Source: Novosphingobium sp. Leaf2 (GTDB taxonomy: Bacteria; Pseudomonadota; Alphaproteobacteria; Sphingomonadales; Sphingomonadaceae). Taken from it: a stretch of DNA of 64,000 bases. The translations under genes and the position numbers were made by a program. Every line of letters begins with the position of its first letter. Position 1 is the first letter of the stretch. Below are positions 25,809 through 35,480 of the stretch, in pieces. The notes below the pieces were generated by a model. It made no database searches. It was given only the letters and a program-made list of their open reading frames with translations, and was not told where the DNA came from. The DNA lies in the NCBI RefSeq assembly GCF_001421325.1, contig NZ_LMJY01000021.1:62001-126000 (forward strand), given 5' to 3'.

Positions 25809-27718
25809 GGGATCAGCCTGGCAACGATCGCGTCAGCGGCCTCGTCCGGTGTCATGCCAGCCGTGTCGATGCGGATTTCCGGGTCCAGCGGGGCTTCGTA
25901 GGGACTGTCGATGCCGGTGAAGTTCTTGAGCTGGCCCGACCGCGCCTTCTTGTAGAGGCCCTTCACGTCGCGCGCCTCCGCATCGGCGAGTGGGGTGTCG
26001 ATATGCACCTCGATGAACTCGCCGGGCTGCATCATCTGGCGGACCATCTCACGCTCCGAACGGAAGGGCGAGATGAACGCGGTGATCACGATCAGGCCGG
26101 CGTCGGTCATCAGCTTTGCCACCTCGCCCACACGGCGGATATTCTCGACCCGGTCGGCGTCGGTGAAGCCCAGATCTTTGTTCAAGCCATGGCGCACATT
26201 GTCGCCATCGAGCAGGAACGTATGGCGGTTCATCCGCGCCAGCCGCTTTTCGACCAGGTTGGCGATGGTCGATTTGCCCGCGCCCGAAAGCCCGGTGAAC
26301 CATAGCACAGCGGGCTTTTGATGCTTCATCAGCGCATGATGCTCACGCGAGACGTCGGTGGCCTGCCAGTGGACGTTCTGGGCGCGGCGCAGGCTGAAGT
26401 GCAGCATGCCAGCCGCGACCGTCGCGTTGGTGATCTTGTCGATCAGGATGAAGCCGCCAAGGGTCCGGTTCTGCGCATAAGGCTCGAACACGATCTGCCT
26501 GTCGGTAGACAGGTTGGCGACACCGATGGCGTTGAGATCCAGCGTCTTGGCCGCCAGCTGTTCCATCGTGTTGACGTTGATCTGGTATTTGGGCTGCTGC
26601 ACGGTGGCGCTGACCGTTTGAGTACCGATCTTGAGCCAGTACGCGCGGCCGGGCAGCATCTCCTCATCCGCCATCCACACGATGGTCGTCTCGAATTGAT
26701 CGGCGACCTGCGGCGGACTGTCGCTGGCGGCGATTACGTCACCGCGCGAGCAATCGACCTCGTCGGCAAAGCACAGCGTGACGGATTGGCCGGCGACCGC
26801 CTGTTCCAGATCGCCATCAAGCGTGACGATGCGGCTGACGGTGCTGGTCTTGCCCGAAGGCAGCACCCGCACCGCATCGCCGACCCGGACCACGCCAGCA
26901 GCGATCTGCCCGGAAAAGCCCCGGAAGTCGAGATTGGGACGGTTGACCCACTGCACCGCCATGCGCAACGGCTTTTCCTGGTCGGACACCTGATCGACCT
27001 CCACGGTCTCCAGATGTGCCATCAGGGTGGGGCCGGTGTACCACGGGGTATGTTCGCTGTGCGCGGTGATATTGTCGCCCTTGAACCCCGAAATCGGGAT
27101 CGGCGTGAAGGATGTGATGCCGATCGAATGCGCGAAGGCGGTGTAATCCTTCAGGATCGCGTCATAAACCGACTGATCATAATCGACCAGGTCCATCTTG
27201 TTGATGGCCAGCACGATGTTTTTGATCCCGATCAGGTGCGCCAGATAGCTGTGGCGGCGGGTCTGGACCAGCACGCCTTTGCGCGCATCGATGAGGATGA
27301 CGGCAAGGTCCGCGGTGGATGCGCCGGTCACCATGTTGCGGGTATACTGTTCATGGCCCGGGGTATCGGCCACTATGAACTTTCGCTTTTCGGTGGTGAA
27401 GAAGCGATAGGCGACGTCGATGGTGATGCCCTGCTCGCGCTCTGCGGCCAGGCCATCGACCAGCAGTGCGAAGTCGATCTCCTGCCCTTGCGTGCCCACC
27501 CGCTTGCTGTCCGCCTGCAAGGCTTCCAGCTGATCCTCGAAGATCATCTTGCTGTCATACAGCAGCCGCCCGATCAGCGTGGACTTGCCATCGTCCACCG
27601 ACCCGCAGGTGATGAAGCGCAGCATCGTCTTGTGCTGGTGCACATCCAGGTAGGCGTCGATATCCTCGGCGATGAGGGCGTCGGTCTTGTAGATGGGATC
27701 GGTTACAAGGTCGGTCAT
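25805..27718 (-). CDS. cysNC: Bifunctional sulfate adenylyltransferase subunit 1 / APS kinase
   Basis: A fused 637-residue enzyme. The N-terminal CysN GTPase (about residues 1-440) has the P-loop GSVDDGKST at 39-47, [12 protein letters not shown] and NKMDL. The C-terminal CysC adenylylsulfate kinase has [12 protein letters not shown] around 471-479 and [20 protein letters not shown]. It drives APS synthesis with CysD and then phosphorylates APS to PAPS. The ATG at 27718 is supported by a GGAA box and the family N-terminus; a longer frame to 27793 has no family character. It lies 125 bases after cysD. Confidence 0.95.
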   Translation of the reverse strand: MTDLVTDPIYKTDALIAEDIDAYLDVHQHKTMLRFITCGSVDDGKSTLIGRLLYDSKMIFEDQLEALQADSKRVGTQGQEIDFALLVDGLAAEREQGITIDVAYRFFTTEKRKFIVADTPGHEQYTRNMVTGASTADLAVILIDARKGVLVQTRRHSYLAHLIGIKNIVLAINKMDLVDYDQSVYDAILKDYTAFAHSIGITSFTPIPISGFKGDNITAHSEHTPWYTGPTLMAHLETVEVDQVSDQEKPLRMAVQWVNRPNLDFRGFSGQIAAGVVRVGDAVRVLPSGKTSTVSRIVTLDGDLEQAVAGQSVTLCFADEVDCSRGDVIAASDSPPQVADQFETTIVWMADEEMLPGRAYWLKIGTQTVSATVQQPKYQINVNTMEQLAAKTLDLNAIGVANLSTDRQIVFEPYAQNRTLGGFILIDKITNATVAAGMLHFSLRRAQNVHWQATDVSREHHALMKHQKPAVLWFTGLSGAGKSTIANLVEKRLARMNRHTFLLDGDNVRHGLNKDLGFTDADRVENIRRVGEVAKLMTDAGLIVITAFISPFRSEREMVRQMMQPGEFIEVHIDTPLADAEARDVKGLYKKARSGQLKNFTGIDSPYEAPLDPEIRIDTAGMTPDEAADAIVARLIP

Positions 27719-27843
27719 TGTTATGGTTCCGTCATGCCGGCGCTGCCGGAATTTGCGGGATCTGGATCGAAAGCCGGGGTCTGCGCAAAGCATCCACCTG
27801 AAGGTTCAGGACCTAAAAAAGCGGCCCACGACCTGTTTCGAGC

Positions 27844-28755
27844 TCAGAAATATCCCTCCTGCTTCTTCTTTTCCATGCCCGCGCCGCCCGCGTCCTTGTC
27901 GATCGCGCGGCCCTGCCGCTCCGACGTCGTGGTCAGCAGCATTTCCTGGATAACCTGCGGCAAGGTCGCCGCCTCGCTTTCTACCGCGCCGGTCAACGGA
28001 TAGCAGCCCAGAGTGCGGAAGCGGATCGAACGTTCCACGGGCACTTCGCCCGGCGCCAGCGGAAAGCGGTCGTCGTCCACCATCAGCAACATCCCGTCGC
28101 GCTCCACCGTCGGGCGCTTGGCGGCGAAATACAGCGGTACGATCGGCACATCGTTCAGGTGGATGTACTGCCAGATGTCCAGCTCGGTCCAGTTACTGAT
28201 CGGGAACACGCGAATGCTCTCGCCCTTGGCCTTTCGGGCATTGTAGAGGTTCCACAATTCGGGCCGCTGGTTCTTGGGGTCCCAACCGTGCGAGGCGGTG
28301 CGAAACGAGAAGATGCGCTCCTTGGCCCGGCTCTTTTCCTCGTCACGCCGGGCTCCGCCAAACGCTGCGTCAAAGCCGTAGAGGTTGAGCGCCTGCTTCA
28401 ACCCTTCGGTCTTCCACATGTCGGTGTGCAGCGCGCCATGATCGAACGGGTTGATGCCCCGGTCCATCGCTTCCTGGTTGCGATAGACCAGCAGTTCCAT
28501 CCCGCTCTCGGCGGCCATCCTGTCGCGCAGCTTGTACATTTCCTGGAACTTCCAGGTGGTATCGACGTGCAGCAGCGGGAAGGGCGGCGGCGAGGGATAA
28601 AAGGCCTTTCGCGCCAGATGCAGCATGACGGCCGAATCCTTGCCGACCGAATACAGCATCACCGGCTTGTCCGCCTCGGCCACGACCTCGCGCAGGATAT
28701 GGATGCTCTCGGCCTCCAGTCGTTCGAGGTGCGTCAGAGTCTGTGCGTTGACCAC
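27844..28755 (-). CDS. cysD: Sulfate adenylyltransferase subunit 2
   Basis: Forms adenosine 5'-phosphosulfate from ATP and sulfate. The 303-residue N-type ATP pyrophosphatase has the PP-loop in [11 protein letters not shown] (residues 35-45), [13 protein letters not shown] and the C-terminal [16 protein letters not shown]. Translation begins at GTG 28755, six bases after AGGAGAG. It is the first gene of the cysD-cysNC-cysQ unit. An 85-base divergent gap separates it from a LuxR-type regulator gene. Confidence 0.95.
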   Translation of the reverse strand: MVNAQTLTHLERLEAESIHILREVVAEADKPVMLYSVGKDSAVMLHLARKAFYPSPPPFPLLHVDTTWKFQEMYKLRDRMAAESGMELLVYRNQEAMDRGINPFDHGALHTDMWKTEGLKQALNLYGFDAAFGGARRDEEKSRAKERIFSFRTASHGWDPKNQRPELWNLYNARKAKGESIRVFPISNWTELDIWQYIHLNDVPIVPLYFAAKRPTVERDGMLLMVDDDRFPLAPGEVPVERSIRFRTLGCYPLTGAVESEAATLPQVIQEMLLTTTSERQGRAIDKDAGGAGMEKKKQEGYF

Positions 28756-28840
28756 TCGTCTCTCCTAAATCACGCCGGGTCCGGTAGCAGAAACGTTTCC
28801 GATACTGGACCTCCCATATGGTAGGGTTTAGGTTAATGTC

Positions 28841-29899
28841 ATGCGGCCGGACGACAGCACTCTCCTCACAGCATTGCACCAGGGGGTGTTCGACCAGCCC
28901 TTGTGGGCGGGCTTTCTCGACAATCTGCGGGCGCGCACGGGTGCACACCATGCAGCCCTGCTGCTGCGCCCGATCGGCGAAAACACGCTGGTTCAGCTGT
29001 TTTCCGGCAATTTGCTCCCGCCGCCCGTGCAGCGCCTTCTGCGCGATGCTGCCGATGCTGATCGCGCGCCGGGTCGCCAGATGCGCGAAGACAGGGTTTA
29101 TGCGCTGCAAGAAATGCTCGACCAACCCCGCGCGCTGGAGGCCCAACTTGAGGGTCGGATCATGCGGATTGCGGAGCGTGGCGGGCTGGATGCGTGGCTG
29201 TGCTGCATCGGCGGTCGCGAGACAAGCTGGGCGGTGGTGAGTGCATTGCTGACGGACTTGGCGTCGCATGTGCGCGTGGCGTTGCGCACGTTCGTGGCGC
29301 TGGAGCGGCAACGCTTCGACCCGGCGCTTTCATCCGAAGCGTACAGGCCACTCGATTACGGTTGGGCCACGCTTGACGGGCGTTGCCGTATCGTTGACTC
29401 CAGTGCGGGCATGGGCCGGTTGTTTCAGCGATCGCATGCCCTGCGGCGGGGGCGGTATGACCGGCTGACCCCGGCATCGCCGGCGGCGGATCGCGAACTG
29501 ACCGCCTTGGTCAGACGCTTTGCCGAGGACCCCGAGGCCAGACCGCGCGCGATCACGCTCAGCCGCGATCCGCTGATCGACATGTTGGTGCGGCCGATCC
29601 GGAACCGCTCGCCGTCCACCAGCGCGTCGCCGATAGCCATCGTCTATGTCAAAGCGGATCGCTGGTCACATGCGGACCGATGCACCCAGCTGGTGGATCT
29701 GTTCGGCCTTTTGCCCAGCGAAGCGCGGCTGGCATGGGCAATTGCGCAGGGGCAGTCGATCGCGCAAGCTGCCGCCGATCTGGGCCTCACAATCGAGACG
29801 GCGCGCAACTATTCCAAGAAGATCTACGCAAAGACCGGATCGCGCGGACAGGCGGATCTGGTCCGCCATATCCTCACCAGCATGCTGGCGCTGGCCTGA
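28841..29899 (+). CDS. LuxR-family HTH regulator
   Basis: A 352-residue protein. The N-terminal about 270 residues form an unassigned sensor-like region (HQGVFDQPLWAGFLDNLRAR near the start). The C-terminal GerE/LuxR helix-turn-helix is clear: LLPSEARLAWAIAQGQSIAQ, AAADLGLTIETARNYSKKIY, AKTGSRGQADLVRHIL. It is not an acyl-homoserine-lactone receptor by its N-terminus. It is divergent from cysD, so control of sulfate activation is possible. The ribosome-binding site is weak (AGGTTAATGTC). Confidence 0.8.
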   Translation: MRPDDSTLLTALHQGVFDQPLWAGFLDNLRARTGAHHAALLLRPIGENTLVQLFSGNLLPPPVQRLLRDAADADRAPGRQMREDRVYALQEMLDQPRALEAQLEGRIMRIAERGGLDAWLCCIGGRETSWAVVSALLTDLASHVRVALRTFVALERQRFDPALSSEAYRPLDYGWATLDGRCRIVDSSAGMGRLFQRSHALRRGRYDRLTPASPAADRELTALVRRFAEDPEARPRAITLSRDPLIDMLVRPIRNRSPSTSASPIAIVYVKADRWSHADRCTQLVDLFGLLPSEARLAWAIAQGQSIAQAAADLGLTIETARNYSKKIYAKTGSRGQADLVRHILTSMLALA

Positions 29900-29907
29900 C
29901 CGGGCAA

Positions 29908-30603
29908 TCAGATGGACGCGTCGAGCCGCTGCATGATCTCGCGGCGCCGGCGCTGGGCTTCGAACCGGGCGCGTTCCGGGTCGCCATCCAGAATGGCGGC
30001 GATGATCGCGCGCCGCTCCCGCTGCCAGCGCAGCGTGCCCTCTTTCCCGCCATAGACAGGGCCGCGCGGATATTCGGCGTAATGATGGACGGCAACGCGC
30101 GATAACAGCTCCATCAGGGGGCGATCCACCAGCAAGTACAGAATATCGAGCATACGTTGATCGAAATCGCCGCGCTGGCGTGCCGTGTTGCGCTCGCCGA
30201 TCGATTCGGCGAGCGCCGCCAGCTGTCCCAGCAGCGCTTCGTCAGTGCCGCGCGCGGCGGCGGCCATGAGTTCGCAATCCAGCAAGGTGATGATGTCGAT
30301 CGCCTCGGGGTGCGCCGAATGGTGCAGCGCCAGGAACCCGGAAATGGCGCGGCTCAGCCCTTCCGCAGCCGGACGCGTGCCGTAATAGCCGCCGCCGGGC
30401 CCCCTGCGAACCTGCAGAAAGCCTTCGTGCTCCAGCACACGCGCCGCCTGTTGTACGGTGACGATCCCCACGCCCAATACCTTGGCGAGATCGGGCAGGG
30501 AGCCGATCTGGGCCTCCGGCGGCTGCGCGAGGATCATTTCCCGCAGCCTTGCCACAGCCGCGTTGACCAGACCTTCTCGGGAATTGTGCTTGCGAATGCT
30601 CAT
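29908..30603 (-). CDS. GntR-family transcriptional regulator (FadR subgroup)
   Basis: A 231-residue regulator. The ATG at 30603 is chosen for the GAAGGAG box; an upstream extension to 30690 lacks family character. The winged helix is AAVARLREMILAQPPEAQIG, SLPDLAKVLGVGIVTVQQAA and RVLEHEGFLQVRRGPGGGYY. The helical FCD effector domain follows (ITLLDCELMAAAARG; RPLMELLSRVAVHHYAEYPR). It is divergent from pntAA with 226 bases between starts and may control it. The effector is unknown. Confidence 0.88.
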   Translation of the reverse strand: MSIRKHNSREGLVNAAVARLREMILAQPPEAQIGSLPDLAKVLGVGIVTVQQAARVLEHEGFLQVRRGPGGGYYGTRPAAEGLSRAISGFLALHHSAHPEAIDIITLLDCELMAAAARGTDEALLGQLAALAESIGERNTARQRGDFDQRMLDILYLLVDRPLMELLSRVAVHHYAEYPRGPVYGGKEGTLRWQRERRAIIAAILDGDPERARFEAQRRRREIMQRLDASI

Positions 30604-30710
30604 CGTGCTCCTTCGAACTGGCGGGAATGCGTCCATAGCCGCTTTCGAAGCAAAATGGCATCGCAGCAGCGATCGACGAATTACATGCATGTTAATGGTC
30701 GCCCTATCAC

Positions 30711-30740
30711 TTATCAGACTTTACCTCGGGGGATTATAAT
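30711..30740 (+). promoter_or_regulatory. Candidate sigma-70-type promoter for pntAA-AB-B
   Basis: TTATCA (30711-30716) and a perfect TATAAT (30735-30740) are separated by 18 bases, 90 bases before the pntAA GTG. Such a consensus -10 is conspicuous in this GC-rich window. A short palindrome, ACATGCATGT (30683-30692), lies just upstream and is a candidate site for the divergent GntR protein. Confidence 0.5.
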
Positions 30741-30829
30741 GGATAATGGGCCTATTAAAGGGCTGGAGCAAAGCCGAGCCTGTTGGAACCGCAGCGCGGT
30801 GACGACAGCCGTCGTTTGGGGAAGATGCA

Positions 30830-31969
30830 GTGAAAATCGGCATTTTAAGGGAATTCACGCCTGGCGAGCATCGCGTTGCGACCACGCCGTCGGCGGTCAC
30901 ACGCTTTACGAAGCTGGGCGTTGCGATACTGGTCGAAGCCGGTGCGGGACAGCGCGCCGGTTTTCCCGACGATGCGTACACGGCGCAGGGTGCAACGATC
31001 GTTTCGCGCGACCAGGCGCTTGCCGCTGATGCCATCCTGACCGTTCGTCCGCCCGCGCCCGCTGACATTGCCGGCATCCGGGCCGGCACCAGGCTGATCG
31101 GCGGCCTTGCGCCCTATGCCGATCCGGCGCGTCTGGCCGCCTATGCCGACCTTGGCATCGCGGCGATGGCGCTGGAACTGCTGCCACGCACGACCCGCGC
31201 GCAGGCGATGGATATCCTTTCCAGCCAGGCTAACCTCGCCGGCTATCACGCGGTTGTGCGTGCTGCCACCCAGCTCAACCGCTGCCTGCCGATGATGACC
31301 ACCGCTGCCGGTTCCATTCCTGCGGCCAAGGCGTTCGTCATGGGCGTGGGCGTTGCCGGCTTGCAGGCCATCGCCACCGCCCGCCGGCTCGGCGCTATCG
31401 TCTCCGCCACCGACGTGCGGCCCGAAACGCGCGAACAGATCCAGTCGCTCGGCGCCAAGCCGATCTTCGAGGAGATCGGCGAAGGCGACGAGATTACTGC
31501 GGCGAGCGGCGGCTATGCCGGCGAGATGAGCGAAGCCTACCGCCAGCGCCAGGCCGCGCTGGTCTCTGGCCATATCACCAATCAGGACATCGTCATCACC
31601 ACCGCGCTGATCCCCGGTCGCGCGGCGCCGTGCCTTGTCAGCGACGCGCAGATCGCCGCGATGAAGCCGGGATCGGTGATCGTCGATCTCGCCGCTGAAA
31701 ATGGCGGCAATGTCGAAGGTGTCGTTGCAGGCGATATGGTCGAGCGGCACGGCGTGATTATTATCGGCCTTACCGATGGTGCATCGCGCATGGCAGTGGA
31801 TGCGTCCAACCTTTTCGCGCGCAACTGCTACAATTTCATCGAGGCATTCTGGGACAAGGGCGCCAACACGCTGGCGATGCCGGCGGAGGATGCCCTTGTC
31901 GAAGCCACGCTGCTGACGCGGGACGGTCGGATCGTGCATCCGCGCTTCGCCCAGCCAATCGCCGCCTGA
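30830..31969 (+). CDS. pntAA: Proton-translocating NAD(P) transhydrogenase, NAD(H)-binding subunit
   Basis: Soluble domain I of the membrane transhydrogenase, which uses the proton gradient to make NADPH from NADH. The 379-residue size matches the split alpha-1 subunit of Rhodospirillum rather than the fused E. coli PntA. Visible are KIGILREFTPGEHRVATTPS at the start, NRCLPMMTTAAGSIPAAKAF, the NAD-binding GVGVAGLQAIATARRLGAIV and VDLAAENGGNVEGV. It starts at GTG 30830. The three pnt genes follow one another within short gaps. Confidence 0.95.
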   Translation: MKIGILREFTPGEHRVATTPSAVTRFTKLGVAILVEAGAGQRAGFPDDAYTAQGATIVSRDQALAADAILTVRPPAPADIAGIRAGTRLIGGLAPYADPARLAAYADLGIAAMALELLPRTTRAQAMDILSSQANLAGYHAVVRAATQLNRCLPMMTTAAGSIPAAKAFVMGVGVAGLQAIATARRLGAIVSATDVRPETREQIQSLGAKPIFEEIGEGDEITAASGGYAGEMSEAYRQRQAALVSGHITNQDIVITTALIPGRAAPCLVSDAQIAAMKPGSVIVDLAAENGGNVEGVVAGDMVERHGVIIIGLTDGASRMAVDASNLFARNCYNFIEAFWDKGANTLAMPAEDALVEATLLTRDGRIVHPRFAQPIAA

Positions 31970-31992
31970 CGATCCTGCGGGGGGACACATAC

Positions 31993-32283
31993 ATGACCGC
32001 GCTCAATCCAGACTATCTGTTCGTCTTCATCATGGCGGCCTTTCTGGGCTTCCAGCTGATCAAGAAAGTATCGCCGCTGCTGCATTCGCCGCTGATGTCG
32101 CTGACCAACGCGATCGCCGCTGTGGTGATCGTGGGGGCCATCGCCGTCACCGGTGGGGCGGGGGCGACCCCGCTCGCCAAGACGCTGGGGTTCATCGCCG
32201 TGTTCTGCGCGACGGTGAACCTGGTGTCCGGCTTCATGATCACCGACCGCATGCTCAAGATGTTCAAGCGGAAGGGGAGCTGA
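31993..32283 (+). CDS. pntAB: NAD(P) transhydrogenase, small membrane subunit
   Basis: A 96-residue membrane protein forming part of the proton-channel domain II. Three or four helices are visible: LFVFIMAAFLGFQLIKK, LMSLTNAIAAVVIVGAIAVT and TLGFIAVFCATVNLVSGFMI, ending TDRMLKMFKRKGS. Length and position between pntAA and pntB are diagnostic. It follows pntAA by 23 bases behind a GGGGGA box. Confidence 0.95.
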   Translation: MTALNPDYLFVFIMAAFLGFQLIKKVSPLLHSPLMSLTNAIAAVVIVGAIAVTGGAGATPLAKTLGFIAVFCATVNLVSGFMITDRMLKMFKRKGS

Positions 32284-32288
32284 TCGCC

Positions 32289-33680
32289 GTGGACGCATTC
32301 ATTCCCTTCGCCGCCATCGCCGCATCGGCCCTTTTCATCCTGTCCCTGATGTGGATGAGCCACCCCAGCACAGCGCGGCGCGGCGTGCGCGCGGGCGAGA
32401 TCGGCATGGCCATCGCCATCGTCGGCGCGCTCGTCCAGCATGAGGTGGTCGATTACCACCTGATCATCATCGCGATGATCGCGGGTTGTGCCGTCGGCAT
32501 ACCGATGGCGCTGCTGATGCCCATGACAGCGATCCCGCAGCGCACGGCCATGTCCCACGCCTTTGGCGCGCTGGCCGTCGGCCTGATCGGCGCGGCTGAG
32601 TTCTACAAGCACGCCCAGCCGCAGTTTGCCGGCGGCTTCGTTCTGTGGGCGCTGATGTTCGAAATGCTGCTGGGCTTCCTTACGTGCACAGCATCGGTCG
32701 TCGCTTTCGGCAAGCTGCAGGAAATCCTGCCGACCAGAGCCATCGTGTTTCCCGGCCAGCGCATCGTCAATGGCCTGGTCGCACTGGCAACCGTCGCGGT
32801 CGCGGCCACCCTCGCGCTCGATCCCACGCAGACGTATCTGTTCCCGGTGTTCGTGGGGCTGGCGCTGCTGTTCGGCGTGCTGCTGGTCATCCCGATCGGC
32901 GGCGCGGACATGCCCACTGTGATCGCGCTGCTGAACAGTTATGCCGGGCTTGCCGCATCGGCGATGGGCTTTGCGTTGGGCAACAAGCTGCTGATCGTGG
33001 CGGGCGCGCTGGACGGCGCATCGGGCTTCATCCTGGCGCTGGTGATGTGCAAGGCGATGAACCGCAGCTTCGCCAACGTGATGTTCGGCGGCTTCGGCGC
33101 CGTGGCGGCCAGCAGCGCGGGCGGGAAGGACGACCGCGTCGTACGCTCCGCCTCGGCCGAGGAAGCGGCGCTGCAGATGGAAAACGCCTCCAGCGTCGTC
33201 GTCATTCCCGGATACGGCATGGCGGTGAGCCAGGCGCAGCACAAGGTCAGCGAGCTGTATCAGGCGCTGACCAAAAAAGGCGTGGACGTGAAATTTGCGA
33301 TCCACCCCGTGGCGGGCCGCATGCCCGGCCACATGAACGTGCTGCTGGCCGAAGCCAACGTCCCTTACGAACAACTGGTCGAACTGGACGACATCAACCC
33401 GGACATGCCGCAAACGGACATCGCACTGATCATCGGTGCGAACGACACGATCAACCCGTCCGCGCGCGACGATCCGGGCAGCGCGATCGCCGGCATGCCG
33501 ATCATTGAGGCGGACCGCGCCCGCTCGGTGTTCATCATCAAGCGCTCGATGAACGCCGGCTTCGCGGGCATCGACAATCCGATCTACTACAACGCCAACA
33601 CGCAGATGCTGTTCGGCGATGCAAAAGACATGGTCGGCGCCATCGCCAAGGAACTGTCGGGCGGCGGATCGGGCCACTGA
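32289..33680 (+). CDS. pntB: NAD(P) transhydrogenase, NADP(H)-binding beta subunit
   Basis: A 463-residue subunit. The N-terminal about 280 residues are membrane domain II (nine or so helices, with LLNSYAGLAASAMGFAL and GALDGASGFILALVMCKAMN). The C-terminal domain III binds NADP: VVIPGYGMAVSQAQHKVSEL, KFAIHPVAGRMPGHMNVLLA and GANDTINPSARDDPGSAIAG. It starts at GTG 32289, five bases after pntAB, with AAGGGGAG upstream. It completes the enzyme. Confidence 0.95.
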   Translation: MDAFIPFAAIAASALFILSLMWMSHPSTARRGVRAGEIGMAIAIVGALVQHEVVDYHLIIIAMIAGCAVGIPMALLMPMTAIPQRTAMSHAFGALAVGLIGAAEFYKHAQPQFAGGFVLWALMFEMLLGFLTCTASVVAFGKLQEILPTRAIVFPGQRIVNGLVALATVAVAATLALDPTQTYLFPVFVGLALLFGVLLVIPIGGADMPTVIALLNSYAGLAASAMGFALGNKLLIVAGALDGASGFILALVMCKAMNRSFANVMFGGFGAVAASSAGGKDDRVVRSASAEEAALQMENASSVVVIPGYGMAVSQAQHKVSELYQALTKKGVDVKFAIHPVAGRMPGHMNVLLAEANVPYEQLVELDDINPDMPQTDIALIIGANDTINPSARDDPGSAIAGMPIIEADRARSVFIIKRSMNAGFAGIDNPIYYNANTQMLFGDAKDMVGAIAKELSGGGSGH

Positions 33681-33737
33681 GCACGCGCCAGGCAGCGGGC
33701 CGTCGCGCAAATACCCGCGGCGCCCGCGCCGTTCTCA

Positions 33738-34364
33738 TCACGTCAATGGAATTGCAAACTCCGGATCGGCTTTCGCCATGGCGCGCTGGAATGCCGGGCG
33801 CTCGCCGATACGCTGCAGATACGCCAGGATATTCGGGTAGGGCGCCATGTCACGGGGCGCAAATACGCGCATCGTCGTCAACGGGAACAGCGTCAGGATG
33901 TCCGCCGCAGTGAAGTGCGGCCCGGCCAGATAGGGTGCTTCGCCCAGCCGTGCTTCGACTTGATCGTAGGCATTGTCCAGGCGCGCGCCCAGCGCGCCGA
34001 GGTCCGTGCCGGTCATGTGTGCCACCAGGCTGAGCATCCCTGCCGGCATGAACGAGCCGTTGGCGAAATGGAACCAGTAGAGATAATCGGTGTAGTGCGG
34101 TTGACCCGGCGCGATGCTGAGCCGGCCTCCACCATACGTTGCGATGATGTATTCGATGATCGCTGCGGATTCGCCCAGCACCAGATCGCCGTCGGTGATG
34201 ACAGGGGCGGTGCCTGATGGCGACAGCGCCTTGTAATCGGCAGGTGCAAGCCGGCTCTGAGGGTCGCGCTCGTAGTGTTTGAGCGCGTAATCTATGCCCA
34301 GTTCCTCACAAAGCCAGACGATCCGGTCGGACTGCGAAATGCCCAGATGATGGACGGTCAGCAT
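33738..34364 (-). CDS. Glutathione S-transferase family protein
   Basis: A 208-residue GST-fold protein. The thioredoxin-like N-terminus is TVHHLGISQSDRIVWLCEEL, with SGTAPVITDGDLVLGESAAI carrying the cis-Pro and E-S motifs. The helical C-terminal domain has FTAADILTLFPLTTMRVF. AGGAGAT precedes the ATG. Its first 60 residues resemble the GST at 6187-6825, including YERDP. It lies 16 bases after the SDR gene upstream on the same strand, so the two are probably co-transcribed. Confidence 0.88.
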   Translation of the reverse strand: MLTVHHLGISQSDRIVWLCEELGIDYALKHYERDPQSRLAPADYKALSPSGTAPVITDGDLVLGESAAIIEYIIATYGGGRLSIAPGQPHYTDYLYWFHFANGSFMPAGMLSLVAHMTGTDLGALGARLDNAYDQVEARLGEAPYLAGPHFTAADILTLFPLTTMRVFAPRDMAPYPNILAYLQRIGERPAFQRAMAKADPEFAIPLT

Positions 34365-34380
34365 CGCTTTTATCTCCTGT

Positions 34381-35292
34381 TTATGATGTCAACATAGTCG
34401 ACGGATCAATTCCGGTCATCGCCACTGACATGTCCCATAGCCGTTTTCCGATAGCAGGATCGCGCGCCGCCTGGCTGAGTTTGGCCGGACCCGAAGGCCC
34501 GCGCCATTCGCCAATACCCGTTGGACCATAATACCCCCCCGGCGTTACCGGCCCGGCAGCAGCGTGCAAGGTCGGCCATGCGCCCATCGCGGCGGTGTTG
34601 ATGAACGGCTTGGCGACCGCAAACAACAGCGCCTCGAACCCCAGATGCCGCATCAATTCGGTGGAGGCGATACCCGGATGGCAACCGACCGCGGTGACTG
34701 GCGATCCCGCCGCGCGCAGCCGCCGGTCCAGTTCCACCAGAAACGCCGCATTGGCGAACTTGCTGGCGGCATAGCGGACATATCTGCCATAGTGCCGATC
34801 GGCATTGATGTCGTCCCAGTCGATCCGCCCGGACTTGTGGGCAATGCTGCTGGTGACGACCACGCGCGAACCAGGCCGTTCGGCAAGCTTGGCCAGGATA
34901 AGCCCTGTCAGCGCAAAACATCCCAGATGATTGACGCCGAACTGCAGTTCGTATCCTTGTGCGGTGCGCGATAGCGGCGGCATCATCACCCCGGCGTTGT
35001 TCACCAGTACATCGATATGCGGCTCGTCATTCACGATCTGCGCCGCGCGCTTCACGCTATCGAGATCGGCCTGGTCAAGCGGCAGGAAGCCAAGATCGGC
35101 GCCATGCACGTGCGCGCGGATGTTCGCCATCGCCGCCATCGCTTTGGTCTCATCACGGCAGGCCAGCACTACCCGCGCACCCTGGCGCGCCAGCACCAGC
35201 GACGTGCGATAGCCCAGCCCGGCATTGGCGCCCGTCACGACAAAACATTTGCCGGCCTGCTTGCCGACATTCGTGTCCGTGAAGCCGCCCAT
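34381..35292 (-). CDS. Short-chain dehydrogenase/reductase (retinol-dehydrogenase-like)
   Basis: A 303-residue NAD(P)-dependent oxidoreductase. The Rossmann entry is VVTGANAGLGYRTSLVLARQ (T-G-x-x-x-G-x-G), then VLVNNAGVM, the catalytic Ser in VVVTSSIAHK and the Y-x-x-x-K in RYAASKFANAAF. The C-terminal half resembles the WWOX/retinol-dehydrogenase-like SDR group. GGAGGG precedes the ATG. It is first in a two-gene unit with the GST and divergent from the DUF3857 gene, with a 19-bp palindrome beyond its start. The substrate is unknown. Confidence 0.87.
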   Translation of the reverse strand: MGGFTDTNVGKQAGKCFVVTGANAGLGYRTSLVLARQGARVVLACRDETKAMAAMANIRAHVHGADLGFLPLDQADLDSVKRAAQIVNDEPHIDVLVNNAGVMMPPLSRTAQGYELQFGVNHLGCFALTGLILAKLAERPGSRVVVTSSIAHKSGRIDWDDINADRHYGRYVRYAASKFANAAFLVELDRRLRAAGSPVTAVGCHPGIASTELMRHLGFEALLFAVAKPFINTAAMGAWPTLHAAAGPVTPGGYYGPTGIGEWRGPSGPAKLSQAARDPAIGKRLWDMSVAMTGIDPSTMLTS

Positions 35293-35364
35293 GCATCGCC
35301 CTCCTTTTATCCTGGCGAACCTTAGGGCGCTATCGAGCTGCCGTCCAACATGGTCTGAATGCGC

Positions 35365-35383
35365 TCCACCGACCGTCGGTGGA
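35365..35383. promoter_or_regulatory. 19-bp perfect palindrome between divergent SDR and DUF3857 genes
   Basis: TCCACCGAC-C-GTCGGTGGA has nine-base arms around a single C. A second perfect inverted repeat, GCTTTT-CGC-AAAAGC, follows at 35390-35404. The pair sits 73 bases from the SDR start and about 100 from the DUF3857 start. It looks like an operator for a dimeric regulator; none is encoded nearby. Confidence 0.5.
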
Positions 35384-35480
35384 TCTTAGGCTTTTCGCAA
35401 AAGCGGGGGGCAGCCACGACAGCAAACGCTTGCTAATCCCGCAGCTGCAGACATTATGGCGCGGGCTCAGGGGGAATGAC

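Noticed and set aside
27719..27843. Possible small gene or terminator between cysD and cysNC
   Set aside because: Only a CCTGAA/TTCAGG repeat with a two-base loop is visible; no credible frame or functional hairpin.
32013..33710. 565-codon minus-strand frame opposite pntB
   Set aside because: It is His/Asp/Arg-rich low-complexity translation typical of antisense to membrane-protein genes.
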